DNA from: Antitrichia curtipendula | Lineage: Eukaryota; Streptophyta; Bryopsida; Hypnales; Leucodontaceae | DNA length: 64,000 nucleotides | Reading direction: 5' to 3' | NCBI GenBank assembly: GCA_951230915.1 | Contig: OX579633.1 | Location: 27,438,574-27,502,573 of the forward strand | Shown here: in pieces, positions 33,685 through 45,733 of the stretch | Position numbering within the stretch: the stretch's first letter is position 1 | How the letters are laid out: every line of letters starts with the position of its first letter | Made by a program: the position numbers and the translations under genes | The notes under the pieces: model-generated | Told to the model about the DNA's origin: nothing | The model's database searches: none | Seen by the model: only the letters and a program-made list of their open reading frames with translations

Positions 33685-35435
33685 TTGCTAGTAATGTACA
33701 ACAGTTGCTCTTTTACTAAACAATGTACACCAAGAAATTTAGTGAAACACACCAAACATTCATTTCTATATAATTATATAGGTTGTAAGCTCTATGTATT
33801 AAAAATCCTAAGTAGAAAATATTGTTTATTTTTCATCCATATTTTTTAATTTAAAAATATTTTAATTCTTAATTTAATTTTAGTCTTTTTTTTTCCTATT
33901 TTGACTAAAAAAAATCAAGTTATTCTACTTGATTAAAATTTCGTTATAAGTGCCACCTTTTTACACTTACAATAATTAAAATTTTCCACTAAATATTGTA
34001 AAGGATTTAGGTTTGTAAGATATAAAGTAATTATTACATATAAATTTGTTTATCAATCATTTATATGAACACTACACTTACCTTGACAATAATAATTTGA
34101 CTTGAAGGTCATTGTCAAGGATTTTTTGGAGCGAATAATGCATTATAAGTGCTTATTTTTTGTAAAAAAGATGAATGAACATAGAAACACAGTGCTTCAC
34201 CATAATTAATTTTATCCCCTTGCCATACTGGCACTTTCTAAAAAATCACTAAAAAGAAAGCCATGTCATGGATCATTCGCTACTTAGACTCACTTGCATC
34301 TAACCGGCCTGCTGAAAAAGTTTTTAAATAAATTAAAAATTAATGTGTGGGAACACTGCAGTGGGGATACTTGTTAGGAGCCCCAATAGACAACGGCCAT
34401 GGTTTTCCTTACAAGTTAAAAATATCGGTAGGCTATGATCTTTCTACTACATATAAGTTATAGTATGTGAACCTTATTAGGCAACTATCAATATACCCTA
34501 TGCTAGGGTCAAATTCATTAAAAAATAATTAAATATGGCATCTAATGAAATTTTCAGGAATTATGACGTGGCATAATTGAATAGTTTAAAAAATATTAAT
34601 GGAATGATCTTAAACCTTAAACATGACATTTCATATCCAAGCTTGGTCAAACTTCATTGAGTATTTAAATTAAAATATCCATTTCAAAATTTTGTCAAAA
34701 TTTAATCTTGTCTTCTCATAATCAAAAGCATCAAAAATTGAATTTTATATGATTTTTTTATTAAAAATCTTTGTAGAAATCATAGAAATTACAAAGGTGT
34801 TTTAAATTGTACAAAATTTTTAAGAAAAATGGAAATAATAGTGACAAACATCATGGTATAATTAATATGTTTTTTTTGGCTCACTCAAAGAGAAATTCAA
34901 TAGAAAACTTCAAAAGTTTTTTTTTTTTTTAGCTTTCAAGATGCTATCTTCAAAGTCACAAAATGAAAATGTTGAAAATGTTGAAAAAATTCAAATGGAA
35001 TAAAATGTAGATTATTGAGGTTCTACTATACATTCATGCCCAATAACTATGGTGTTGTTTTGTTAGTTGCATCTAAGCCAGTGCCTTAATTTTAAATTTA
35101 CTTTACTCTTCTATTATAATTTGGACAATTTCCATAATTAAGGTGGGCATCTTCAAGTGTGCCACTAACCTAAAAGCACCATCATCATCATCATTGTGTG
35201 CAATGTATACACCTCCAAAATCAATATGTACCGATTGGAAATAAACAATATTAGAAACTCTTCTAAAGAAAACTTTGATCCTTCATAACTTTTGCATACA
35301 GTATCCAAATGTTGCATTCTTTGGTATGTTGGAACCTCCTTTCACTTGTGAATTAAGACAGGAGGATTCTGACTCCAATAAAAAAATTCACTAGCAACAC
35401 ACAAATTTCATAACCAAAACTCATCCCCCTTAAGC
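33682..35435. other. Gene-free AT-rich region with a repeat copy at its right end
   Basis: No gene. From about 35155 to 35400 it carries a copy of the dispersed repeat seen at 46811-47670 and 53395-53910 (GTGCCACTAACCTAAAAGC, CACCTCCAAAATCA, CATAACTTTTGCATAC, TTGGAACCTCCTTTCACTTG). The remainder is low-complexity. Confidence 0.5.
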
Positions 35436-36009
35436 TCCAAGGGTGTTTTTTTGTCAAAAAAACTTTCAAAACTACCGCTTCTTGTTCATCCAAGAAAACC
35501 AAAAAATATATATTTTTTGGAATCTAACCATAGCATCTTGTACTTAACTTGTTTGAAATCACGTAGTAAAAATTTCATAAAATTTAACTGTACGGATTGG
35601 AAGATATTAGCATTCAAAGTTAGACAAAAAGTTTTTTTTTCAAGAAGATGCTTAGATTGCCCCCAAAACATGATTGTCCATAACTTTCTCATCCCTAGTC
35701 CAAATAGAATGAACCGAAGCTTCACACGTAGACAAAAACATAATATTTCAGTAAAAAGATTTTAAAAGGATTTATTTTTACTTCTTGTGATTGTTTTTGT
35801 GCTACCTGTCGGCCTCCGTTTTTGGCTTATTGTACCATAACTTTTGCTCCCATGCACCAATTGAAACAAAAATTATATATACACAAAGCTCTTGGCAAAC
35901 TACACAACCTCAAAAAATTTCAAAAAGATTCAGTACAAATTGAAACAACATGAACCTATCCAAACCCAATTTGTCCCCCAAGGGGGACAAACAATCCTTT
36001 AGGAGTTAA
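35432..36009. mobile_element. TTAA-flanked element, copy 2 (short subfamily)
   Basis: The body is 35436-36005 (570 bp), flanked by TTAA on both sides (35432-35435 and 36006-36009). The right end CCTTTAGGAG is close to the family terminus; the left end GCTCCAAGGG is diverged. It is nearly collinear with 46845-47424 (GGATTGGAAGATATTAGCAT, CAAGAAGATGC, GTACCATAACTTTT, GAAACAAAAATTATATAT), which fixes the boundaries. Confidence 0.7.
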
Positions 36010-36765
36010 GACAAATCGTTGCCATTATTACTATTGACCAAGAAGTCGGCAAAGGAGTTTGGAGGGTACAACAAAAGGATCATTTTTGACCGTGTGGGAG
36101 CCAAAAAAGTGTTGAGTTCGTGAAAGTAACATGCGAGGTGCAGTTAGCAATGGGGCAGGTTTTTGTTGCTTTTTTGTAACCCACACACATAGAACTTGCT
36201 GTTGCAGTGCTTCCACAGGGGGCGGGCTTTGCAACGAGCTCCATGAGCCAACGTAGTTCCACGGAGACGGAGGAGATGGAAGAGTGGGTTCGAGAAAATA
36301 GCGTTGTCAAAGCGCTCTAGCAACTGACAATCAGTTTTTCTTTTCTTTTCTGGTACCATGGTGCCAAACTCCACTATCGTGGCAGAGTCACAATGGTTTA
36401 AATTTGGAGGGACCATCCTCCATTCTCTGCAGGGAGCACTGCTGCAGTGCAAAAAAACAAACCCGGCTGACAATTGGACCTACAAGAGAAGTCAATTGAC
36501 AGAGTCAAAATTGTGGATTTAAAGTTGTTCAAGACCCATTTATCAACTTGATCATCACTTTGGTTGACGGAGAGTCTGCAATTGTTAATATAATTTGTTC
36601 CATGCATGCATTCTATTAGTAACAGTCCTAAGTTAACAGGTGTCTGATTGTTTGATGAATCAGTGACAAATACAGTATCTGTTAGTTCAAATTTTTATTT
36701 GTTGTTTTTGTTGTTTGATTTGGCAAAATGTTTTTCTTTGTTTTGATGGTTGACACTGTGAGTCT
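36010..36765. other. Spacer with minus-strand open frames, no gene supported
   Basis: Overlapping minus-strand frames of 67-109 codons between 36031 and 36607 share no motif with anything I know. Composition here is slightly GC-richer (36100-36480), so a decayed exon is possible. Confidence 0.35.
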
Positions 36766-36994
36766 TTAACCCTTAAATGACGGACTTGTAACCGAGGAAA
36801 TCATCTGTTTTGACACTGTGTGAATTGCTGGATTAAAATAATGCAAAAGAACTCATTGGAAGTCAAACTATTGTAGGTGATCTTCCCTTTTCCCACAAAT
36901 TTTGGAGGATGAATAGTTGCACTTCTGTTCTACACAAGAGATTCCCTTGTCATTCATCAGCCACAAAACGTCCGCCTCGACGTTTATGGGTTAA
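36766..36994. mobile_element. TTAA-flanked mini-element, copy 3
   Basis: The body is 36770-36990 (221 bp), with ends CCCTTAAATGACGGAC and, inverted at the right, CCCATAAACGTCGAGGCGGA. It is flanked by TTAA at 36766-36769 and 36991-36994. It is much shorter than its relatives and may be an internal-deletion derivative or a separate subfamily. Confidence 0.6.
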
Positions 36995-37092
36995 ACATGG
37001 TACATTTTTCAAAACCATGCTGTCTTTCTAAAGTATTCTCGTATCTACTGTAAGTTATATTGTACAGACACATATTTGATTGCAGAGGAATA

Positions 37093-38629
37093 TTAACCCT
37101 TAAATGCCTCAATCCTTTTTCAAATTTTGGCACAATTTTTGCTTACATCTTTGTGCAAAAATATCATTTCTATATCATTTATAGCAATTTCAAGAAATTA
37201 GTCATCAAGGAAATTTGTCTTTTCAACACTCAAGTGTTATATTTGATGAATAAGAAGTTAGACTTTCGACGAAACAATGCCTCAAGCCCTAGGTTTTCAT
37301 CATCCAAAATATGGACATCTGAGCGCTTCAAGGTTACGGAAGTTTTGCCAAGAAAATTGGATGAAATCGCCCAAAACAAACTTCAAATTCAAAAAAAATC
37401 TTGGATGAAATTGCCAAATTGTGGATGAAAACCAAATTACAGACATATAATATGTGTTGATGTGATATTTTCTATCCAGTATGTATATCAATGTTGAAAT
37501 TTGAAGCACCACTATAACATTTTATATTGCCACTTTGGCATTTCTTAAAAAATGTAAAAAAGAAGCCATGTACAGAACACAGTTGTGGTCACTAGTAAAC
37601 TCTAATCAGTGTGCGAATTCAACTGCATAAGTTCCGGATTTTTGTAAAATTTGCTCCAATTTAGTTGCAGAACAAGTGCACAATAAGTCAGTGCACAAAT
37701 CATGTGAGTGTTTTTAAGTTAAATAATTTTGATCTTGACTGAATATTCAAGTGAGATGCACGCACTCTAACTTAAGTTAACTTGTGAGTCTAACAAAGAA
37801 TGGAATAAGTTCCGCCTGACAGTCAGAGCGGCTACGGTTACTTACTCTCCCACAATTCAGGACTATGGTCCTTATGAGTGGGAATCTCTGTTTAGGCCGT
37901 GGAATTTTGGGCTCAACATTTGTCATGATTTTCTGAATTTTTTTTGAAGATAGAGAAACACATCAGCTTTTTGAAAATATAATTTTTATTTCAATTGGAA
38001 CCCAAGAGCAAAAGTTATGGCACTGACAAAAAAGCCCCCTTTTTTTTTGTTCGGTGGGCAAAAAAAAAAACTTCAAAAAAAATTAAAGTAAGAAAAAATA
38101 ATTAACTTTGTTTTGGATAGATTATATTTTTATATACATGGGAAGCTTTGATTTATTCCATTTAGATTTGTTATGTGAAGATTAGTGTATTTCAATTCTA
38201 TCTTAGAGCTATTAACAATTTAGATTTTCCTTCAATCTTGTACCTATTTCCACTTAACAATTTTTAGTATTAATCATGTTGCTACTTATTAACCTTTTTT
38301 TCCTAGGTTGTCAACTCAGATCTTCAACATAATTCTTTTTCAAATTCACAATCTATAGAACAAAAAATTTAAGTCAAGAGGATTTAAAGTGAAATAATCT
38401 AGTCATAGAAAGTGCTCAAAATCATGTTTTCTTCACTTTAGACACAAATATCTTGCAATTTACGTGGTGAATGCTTCTAAAATTTCCTCCACGCATTATT
38501 ATACTAGCCTTGTATAGGATCTTACAATTAAATTTGCTAAATAAACAATTTTAAATTTTTTTGCCTTTGCAATTGAAATGACAATTTTGAGTGTTTTTTG
38601 ATGAAAAAATGGCCTTAGAACTTTAGAGG
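37093..38629. mobile_element. Probable degenerate TTAA element, reverse orientation
   Basis: The left flank reads TTAACCCTTAAATGCC (37093 on) and the right flank AACTTTAGAGGTTAA (ending 38629), compatible with diverged family ends. The segment around 38390-38480 is the reverse complement of the element-1 interior (GCAAGATAT, then a GTGAAG block). The segment near 37975-38010 matches the reverse complement of the short-subfamily interior (AGCAAAAGTTATGG). It could instead be two broken elements. Confidence 0.35.
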
Positions 38630-39189
38630 TTAAAAAAATCCAAGGACACCCATTAGACATCAAACCATTGGCATGCAAGACCTCTTTTTCTACAAAAAAA
38701 TTCAAAAATGAACATTTGCACTTTTGTCTGTATCTTATATACAGAGATTCTTTGTCATCCATCTGACACATAGTGTTGACAATCAAGTGAACTCACTCAC
38801 TATCCTCTACCCCTAAAAAAAGGGCACCCCACATATCTATGCGTATGATTTCCTTGATAAGGACATGAAAATGCTACAGTACCGGTAATAAGGAGGTGCA
38901 TGTTTATCCAAAGGATTAAAACCAAATTCTACATAAAAAAACAGATCAATTGTAACAGATTGTGCACTTTGTCATTGCATCGTCTCCGTAAAGGTCAGAT
39001 TCAACATACATTTTTTGGAATAAATTGCCACATGTCAGCTTGTGAATGGTGTGAGCTGACGTGGCCCTTTGAGATTTTGACGTGGAAATTCATTTTCAAC
39101 ACTTGAGTGCTGAAATCACACCATCATGTACGGTATTATCAGTTTGTCGTATTTGAATTTACAGTTGTTGGATGACTTGGATCATGTAA
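38630..39189. other. Gene-free spacer
   Basis: AT-rich, with stops in all frames. There is no supported feature. Confidence 0.45.
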
Positions 39190-40080
39190 GGTTGGGTGCT
39201 CTAAAAGTGCCCCTACTCTATAAGCGACCACTAACACAAAGATACATTTTGGCTTTCTTCAGTGTACCAATAAGGTAAGTGGCTCATAAAGCGACCCTTT
39301 AAGGGCTGTTGGGTCTTTTTGATGTGTTTCAAATGCTCAAAAATATTTTCCCCTATTTTTCACTTGAAGGAAAATTGATGCAAAATCTAACACAAGTGGT
39401 TTCATAATTTTTGGAGTATTTATGAATTACTTATGAATTTTCAAAGAATTCTGTCATAGGCAACTATTTGTGATCCTAGGTCTTACAAAACCCACACACA
39501 TGCAGTCTGAAAAAAGATATGTCTTGACCCAAAACAAGCACTGTGGCATGCAAAAAGTAATACACAAGGTTCCTGAATGCGACCCTTACTAAAATTAAAC
39601 AGATCCTACATTCTTTTAACATTTGTAAGAAGGCAATTGGACAATCAATTCTCATTTAGAAAAATTAAGTGAACACACACTGGCTTTAAAATGGACCTTC
39701 CCTAGCTCGTAATCCATCCATTGGCAAAGTTTGAAGCAGTAAATGACAAGTCTTAATTATGCTCACATTGTTGACAGTCCACTTAATGTCCGTTTGAGAA
39801 CCACCACTTAATTTGTTTTGGAACCACCTACATGACTGTTTCAAGAAGCGGATCGCTTTATGAACCACTTACAATAGTGTAAATTTCAAGAGGTGGTCGC
39901 TTTTAATACATGACCATTGTGTTTCAACTTCAAGAATTTGTAACTAATTCCACCAAGATAAAAAAATATGAAATGACTTAGGTTAGATGCCAATTCCATT
40001 TTTCTTCCTACAAAATTTACTAAAAACTGTTTCAAAGAGTGTAGCTTCACCCCAAATGCAATTAGCTCTTAAAAATAATG
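39190..40080 (-). repeat. Dispersed repeat family (GAGCATCCTAC-end family), long copy
   Basis: It starts near GGTTGGGTGCTCTAAAAGTG, a relative of the termini at 31597 and 48322. 39890-40075 is the reverse complement of 13724-13910 with clear similarity (a GGAATTGGCATCTAAC word). Words AGCGACCAC and AGCGACCCTT recur inside, some inverted. No transposase ORF is present. Confidence 0.45.
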
Positions 40081-40173
40081 GATGAAAAATTGTTTTTCTG
40101 TCCACCACAAAGTCATTCATCGGACAATTTTCGTCTGCGGTGTCATGTCAGGGTTGAGAGCAGACTACCTTAC

Positions 40174-40689
40174 AAAGAGAATTGTACAATTTCCAGATGT
40201 CAAGTTGTGAGCACAGATTACAAGAATCCTTTTGTACCCTTGGCAGTGCAATTGAGACTTTGAGTGCAGTCTGTCCATTCTGGATGAGACCCATGCGACC
40301 GGGAGAAAGTCATCTACGCGTTTCATCCATATATTCAAATTTTGGATCCACTCGCACAATTGGGCTGCAGTCCGAGCCTGCATTAGGGTTACAAGAATTC
40401 TTAGAGAATGCTTGGCTATGGCGTGGTTGGATTGATGATCCATAACGAGTATTGGCTTGTCGAGCTCATGCACGTCCGTTTTTTGCACGGAAATTCTCTG
40501 CTGTCCCGAGCGAGCGTTGTTGAGGCTCATGGAAATCGTATGTGAGAGTTCAAGGAAACGAAGACAGACAGTGAGTTCCAATTTTAGTGTCAGGTCGCTC
40601 GGAGAAGATGTCCGTTTCTGTCGATCCTTGCGTGAACGCAATGAACGTCGCAAATCTGAATCCACGTTTTCATCCATTTCTTCTTGCAT
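40174..40689 (-). CDS. Unrecognised protein, probable first exon
   Basis: The ATG at 40689 opens 172 codons to an excellent donor (CTCTTT|GTAAGG) at 40174/40173. Unspliced, the frame stops at 40165. The product begins MQEEMDENVDSDLRRSLRSR with a basic patch (SRKDRQKR), followed by helical, Leu-rich sequence (LTVCLRFLELSHTISMSLNN) and a LCEWIQNLNIWMKRVDDF stretch. Composition is clearly GC-richer than the flanks. I do not recognise the family. The second exon was not found to the left, where a dispersed repeat begins at ~40080; it may lie beyond that repeat or be lost. Confidence 0.4.
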
Positions 40690-40835
40690 TTTAATTTTGA
40701 GGTTTGGCAATTACGACCGGATGAAGGAAGGGAATTCAAGAGCTGGCGCAACTTTGAAGCGCGGGGGAAGCAGGGGTGAGGTTGGAGGATGCATTGAATT
40801 GAGGTGAGACTAATAACAGAAAGCATTTGAGTTTT

Positions 40836-41034
40836 GAGAGATCTGATGGTTGTTGGAAATCGTAATAGAGATCGTTTTGGGAAGAGCATTTCGGCAGATT
40901 TAGCAGTATTTCAGATTTCAGGGCTTCGTATTTGAGTTTGAGAGATCTGATGGTTGTTGGAAGTCGTAATAGAGATCGTTTTGGGAAGAGCATTTCGGCA
41001 GACTTAGCAGTATTTCAGATTTCAGGGCTTCTAG
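40836..41034. repeat. 104-bp tandem duplication
   Basis: Two copies (starting 40836 and 40940) share GAGAGATCTGATGGTTGTTG, a GAGATCGTTTTGGGAAGAGC word and a CAGTATTTCAGATTTCAGGG word, differing at only a few bases, so the duplication is recent. It lies just upstream of the unrecognised minus-strand ORF, in its likely 5' leader or promoter. Confidence 0.9.
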
Positions 41035-41148
41035 AAGCGACGGTGACAAAGATTTAGTTTATTTTTAGGGTGGAAGTGATTTCAACCTACACCACGATGC
41101 AACCTCAATCCAAGCTCGTAAATATAAACATCGTGACTTCATAAGCAA

Positions 41149-41400
41149 CGATGCTACGGCCGGGGTGAACTGACCCCCTCAGTCGTCCCCTTGGGAAAAC
41201 CCTGAAATTTTTTATTTTCCATGCATGAATTTTTTTCAAATCTGAATTCATATTTGCAACTAGAGGCCCCAAATTAGCTAGGGGGTGTGCAGAAAATAGA
41301 TTTTACACGGCACAAAATAGGGGGCTTTTTTTTATATGCACCCCTAGATGGACTTTGGCAGGACGAGCAAGGGGGCCAATTTACCCTGACCCGATGCTAC
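41149..41400. mobile_element. MITE with 8-9 bp target duplication, copy 2
   Basis: The body is about 41158-41391 (234 bp), starting GGCCGGGGTGAACTGACCCC. The right end is its diverged inverse (a GGGGGCCAATTTACCC word). It is flanked by direct CGATGCTAC (41149-41157 and 41392-41400). It shares a CCCCAAATT word and an AAAATAGGGGGCTTTTTTTT block with the copy at 32497-32690. Confidence 0.75.
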
Positions 41401-41640
41401 TGTGTGAGCATTGAGCATATGTATAAGTAGACATCCTACAACCATTGAAGGTGCTTATAATGTAAACACCTATAATATAGGTATTTATAACATAGTTATA
41501 TTATTATCATGGAGGGGTTCTATAATATAGACAACTATAACATAGGTATAATCTTTAAAAGTACGGTTTGAGTACGGGGGCCACAGGATTTTTGGATTCC
41601 ACTTGCTATTTGGAAAGTCTAAAGTCTTTGGCAGTCTTTT

Positions 41641-41874
41641 TTGGAATACTGCGATAGACTTCCAAAGTTTTGTTGGAAAACTGTGAACTACAAAATGAAG
41701 CAAAATCTCTTGAGCTCTCTTTGTTGTCGGTTCAATGGAGGCCTAGTGAAGCTTACTTGGGCTAATTTTTCAAGAATTACTGCCACCTTAGAGAGCACCT
41801 TGCAGTTTCTTGAAGAGAGAGGCCTTATTCCTACTAAGAAAAATTGTGAGGGATGTAAGATGGAAGAAGTTTGA
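41641..41874 (+). pseudogene. Possible Merlin/IS1595-type transposase N-terminal fragment
   Basis: An open frame of 78 codons ends ...ESTLQFLEERGLIPTKKNC followed by EGCK. The pattern 'FL.ERGLI....C..C' resembles the N-terminal zinc-binding region of Merlin/IS1595 (ISXO2-like) transposases. There is no ATG at its left end and no DDE-type catalytic region follows. The DNA after it (41880-42110) looks like untranslated sequence with AATAAATTT near 42089. The family call rests on one short motif. Confidence 0.3.
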
Positions 41875-42597
41875 TTGGAATTAGCAATGGAAAACTAGTT
41901 TCTCTCTAGTCTTTCCAAAGTCTCTCTGTGTTGGTAGTCTCACTCATCACATTTTAGAAACTTACTAATTGTCTTTTTGTGAAGGGTCCATGGTTTGGAT
42001 CTTGGGGGGCCTATGTACTAGGACTGTGCTCTTTTAAGCTCACACACTCCTAGGCTTATATAATAGCTTCTTTCACTTTATAAGTTTAATAAATTTGACA
42101 ATGAAATATTGCTTTGTGGTTGAGAGTTTCTTTAAACAAAAGGGAGAAATACAACCTTAGAGAGAGACCAACAAAGAATAGGCAAACAAAAGAACAAAAA
42201 GATTCACCTTTTTGTAAAGTTTTAGGTATTGGTGCCCTCTCTATTCCAATCCAACATCTAATTATTTTTGAAGATTATAACTCTATTGGTGTAAATTTTG
42301 ATGATGCCCTAATCCAAGCGTCATATCATGTACCACTACCACTTGGTGCAAATATAACATTATTTACCGGTTCCTTTTGCTATTCCTAAATATTGAATAC
42401 AATTTCCTTCAAATGCAATCACAAAACCAAAATAAACTTCCTATCATAGTGACTATTGAAGGGTTGAGAGGCAATGAACTATCGAGCAGTTGGGTAAGCC
42501 TTACATTTAGTGATATGATTAAAGGCCTCAAATATCTAGGGGAGGAAATTCTTTAGTTATACAAAGTTGTGAACATTTCTATTTAGGTTGAAATCTT
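41875..42597. other. Gene-free spacer
   Basis: A 91-codon plus-strand frame at 42114-42389 has no recognisable motif. Otherwise AT-rich and unremarkable. Confidence 0.4.
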
Positions 42598-43322
42598 TTA
42601 ACCCTAAAACATTGTGGGCACCAGTTTGTGGCAATTGGCTGGCATTGGACTAATGTTTGGCATAGACACGAACCATTTTTCATCCAATTTTTGTTTGGAA
42701 GTTCCTTGAATGGGATTTGTTATAGATGGTGTTGAAAACTGCTTCATTGAGGTATTTCTGACTTTCCTTCTGAAGAAGTTTATATAAAAATGAATCACAA
42801 AATATGCTATGTTAATGCATTTTGAAAACTTATTACATCTTGTTCTAGATTTGAAATTTTTCTATAAAAATGATATTTTTTGAAATTGTGTCTAACCAAG
42901 GAAATAAAGCTCATCTACTTTAGTTTCTACTCTAGTTTAAAAATTTATAAAATTGAATTTTTTTTTATTGTAATTTGAATTTGGAATGTATTTTCAAGAT
43001 CTATTGATTTCTATTGTTAGAATGACATGGAATTTTGTTCACACTAAATTGTTCTTCATTGAAAAATACACCTATGATGAAATTTTTCAAAAAATGTGAG
43101 AAAATTTACTAGTTAACATAATTTTTCTTTCATTCTTACCTCATAATTTCAATATTTTATAAAAAATCTAAAAACAATTTGATGTAAAGCAAACACATGA
43201 TTTGATCTCTGATAAAAAATCCTAAAATATTTCATTCTCATGATGGGTACTAAATGGAAAAAGCTAGAGGAGTAAAATAGAATTGAAACTCCGTGGTAAT
43301 AGATCCAACATTTTAGGGTTAA
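42598..43322. mobile_element. TTAA-flanked element, copy 4
   Basis: The body is 42602-43318 (717 bp), with ends CCCTAAAACATTG and, inverted, CCCTAAAATGTTG. It is flanked by TTAA at 42598-42601 and 43319-43322. With TTAA included, the first 12 bases are perfectly inverted. The right TTAA is also the left TTAA of the next element. Confidence 0.75.
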
Positions 43323-44250
43323 CCCGTAAAGTTTCTTCACTATGTTATCACCAAAAATGCTCAAAAAATGTCATTTTTAGTACAAGTACCAAATTCTTGA
43401 AAAATATCATTTTGAACACATGTAACCATAGGATCTTGTAGCACGCTAGATTGAAAAGATGTGGAAAAAATTTCAGAAATTTCCACCGTGTAGATTGCAA
43501 GATATGACATTTGAAGTGACAAAAATCATTTTTTGGTCCCTGCGAAAAATCGGGCAGCTGCACTTCACAAGGTCACATTTGTTTGAAAAAATGTCCAAAA
43601 TGGTGTTGCCTATTTGGATTCATTCTTCAAGGCAAGTTGGCCACATGCCTGAAAATTTTCAAATCATTTGGAGTTGTATAATATATAGGAAAAAAATAAC
43701 AAGTAGAAAGATGTAGAGAATGATTCAAAATACTAGATTGTTAAGAAGTTAATTATAGAATTGAAAAATACCAATCCCAATGGTTGCAATGTTGTAATAA
43801 ACAATATACATCCTATATTTAATTATTTATTCAATAATATTGAAAATTGAATAAATTGAAGGTCTTCAAAGTTTATTTTAGAGTAGAGAATCCATAACTG
43901 ACTGCAAACTAAAACACCTCATAACTTTTGACTTTACGATCAAAATAGAATGATTCAAAGCTTCCTATGTATATATAAGTCTAAAAAAATCAATTTCAAA
44001 CTTTTATTTTTGAAAAAAGTGATTTTTTCAGATCTACCCGGACTACCCGAGTTGAGAAACAAACCACATATTAGGCCTTAACTTTTGATTCATATTTCCA
44101 AATGTCCTAAAATTTAGTGCTCATGAAAGAAATTCCCCATCCACACCTTCTACTAACATTTGGGCCAAAAATATAGAAATCTCTAGTCACACGTGCCTGC
44201 CCAAAATTTCTATGTTGTCAAAAAACAAAGCATGGTCCTTTAGGGGTTAA
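43319..44250. mobile_element. TTAA-flanked element, copy 5, abutting copy 4
   Basis: The body is 43323-44246 (924 bp), with ends CCCGTAAAG and, inverted, CCCCTAAAGG. It is flanked by TTAA at 43319-43322 and 44247-44250. It is the closest relative of copy 1 (1232-2175) over nearly its whole length (CACATGTAACC, TTTCCACCGTGTAGATTGCA, GGGCAGCTGCACTTCACA). Confidence 0.78.
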
Positions 44251-45070
44251 CCTCATGCATCATAATTTTCCCCCACTTACTGTGAATATTCCCCCATGAC
44301 CGCATTTTTCCACTCAGTGACCACAAGTCATCAACCCTTTTTTTTAGCACCATGGGACCAAATTGCACCATTTCCAAATAAATCTCTCCTTTTTGCAACA
44401 TAAGCATAGTCTTTTTTTTGCCAAAAATTTCCATTTCTATTTAAAATGTGGATGTAGTCGTTAAATTTGAATGAAAAGTACATGAATATAATTACAAATA
44501 AATTTTTTGGTCCAGAATATGGATGATGTGGATGAAATTCAATGCTTCACCAAATTTCAAGTGATCGCCATCCCGGCACCTTTTCAAAAAGTAAAAGAAA
44601 ATAAAAGCCCTGCTGGTCATTGACTTAGAGTGATTGCCATCTGTATCACCTTCTGTTCATCTTCACTCATGATAGTCCAATCAACTATTTTCTCAGTCAG
44701 TAGTAATGAATTAACAATCTGTTGCTTAGCTCTTTGTGACGATGGTTGGTGGGTATACCGCCCTGGCCTACTGTAATTCACTCGTGCAAAATCTTCCATG
44801 GTCTAGAATTATTGACCTATAAACAACGCCGATGAATGATAAACAATCTCTCCAAGTAGGATAAAAGTGCAATTATTCATTCTCCCAATTTTGTGTGAAA
44901 AGGGAATGCCTTCTACAGTAGTTTGTCTTCCAATAAGTGCCTTTTCATATTTTTAAGCCAACAACTCACACGATACTCAAACATATGATTTCCACGATGA
45001 TCGGCTTGTCGTTCAAGGGTTAACCAATAAAAGCCTGGGGTGCAAAAAAATTGTGTTGCATAAGCCACCT
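44251..45070. other. Spacer with one small minus-strand ORF
   Basis: At 44799-44617 (minus) an ATG in strong context (ACCATGGAA) opens 60 codons (MEDFARVNYSRPGRYTHQPS...IVDWTIMSEDEQK). There is no known motif. It may be a short exon, a small protein or chance. A lone GTTCAAGGGTTAA at 45011-45023 looks like one end of a further TTAA element without a partner. Confidence 0.3.
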
Positions 45071-45242
45071 CGTGGCCTTGTGGTCTTCAACAAGTGGGCG
45101 TTGTGGAGTCGAGTATTGAGAGGCTCTGCAAGGGAACTTGAATAATAAAACATAACATGTGGCCTTGTGGCCCTTTAGGGGGTAACATTGTGGAGTCAAG
45201 TATTGAGAGGCTCTGCAAGGGAATTTGAATTAAACATAACAT
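45071..45242. repeat. 87-bp tandem duplication
   Basis: Two adjacent copies share GTGGCCTTGTGG, then TTGTGGAGTC(G/A)AGTATTGAG, then AGGCTCTGCAAGGGAA. The marker GTGGAGTC is at 45103 and 45190. Confidence 0.8.
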
Positions 45243-45733
45243 TACTCGACTGTGGAGTTAAAGGGTCATTTCCCTCCATGCAAGAAAAGCTAATTGCAGT
45301 AAAGAAAATAGACTCTCGATCTCTACTTCCTTTAATTTAATTTGTTAGGTAAGATTTTGGTTTCCTATGCCTTTAGTCTAATGTAATAGTGGCATGGTCT
45401 ATCCTTCTGTAAGGTATAATTGTATTCCGTTCACAAGTATGTATCTTGGGTATGTCTATTGTATCCTTGTTTGCATTCAAAGACTTGAACAAACTGAAAT
45501 ACATAGTACATAAGTTATAAGGAGAAGGTACTTGCCTAGCTTTATTTTCATTGTCCTCATTGAGCATACATTACAAGTTTAAGCTCCAAGGCTTTATTCT
45601 TGCGAGAATGCCAAAATGTTTGCTACTGCTGACCTTGAATATGACTCATCCAATTATAGCAGGCTTGTGATTGATGCTCTTGCACTAAAACAATTGTTCA
45701 GAAATGCGATGTATGCATATTGTGTAACTATGA

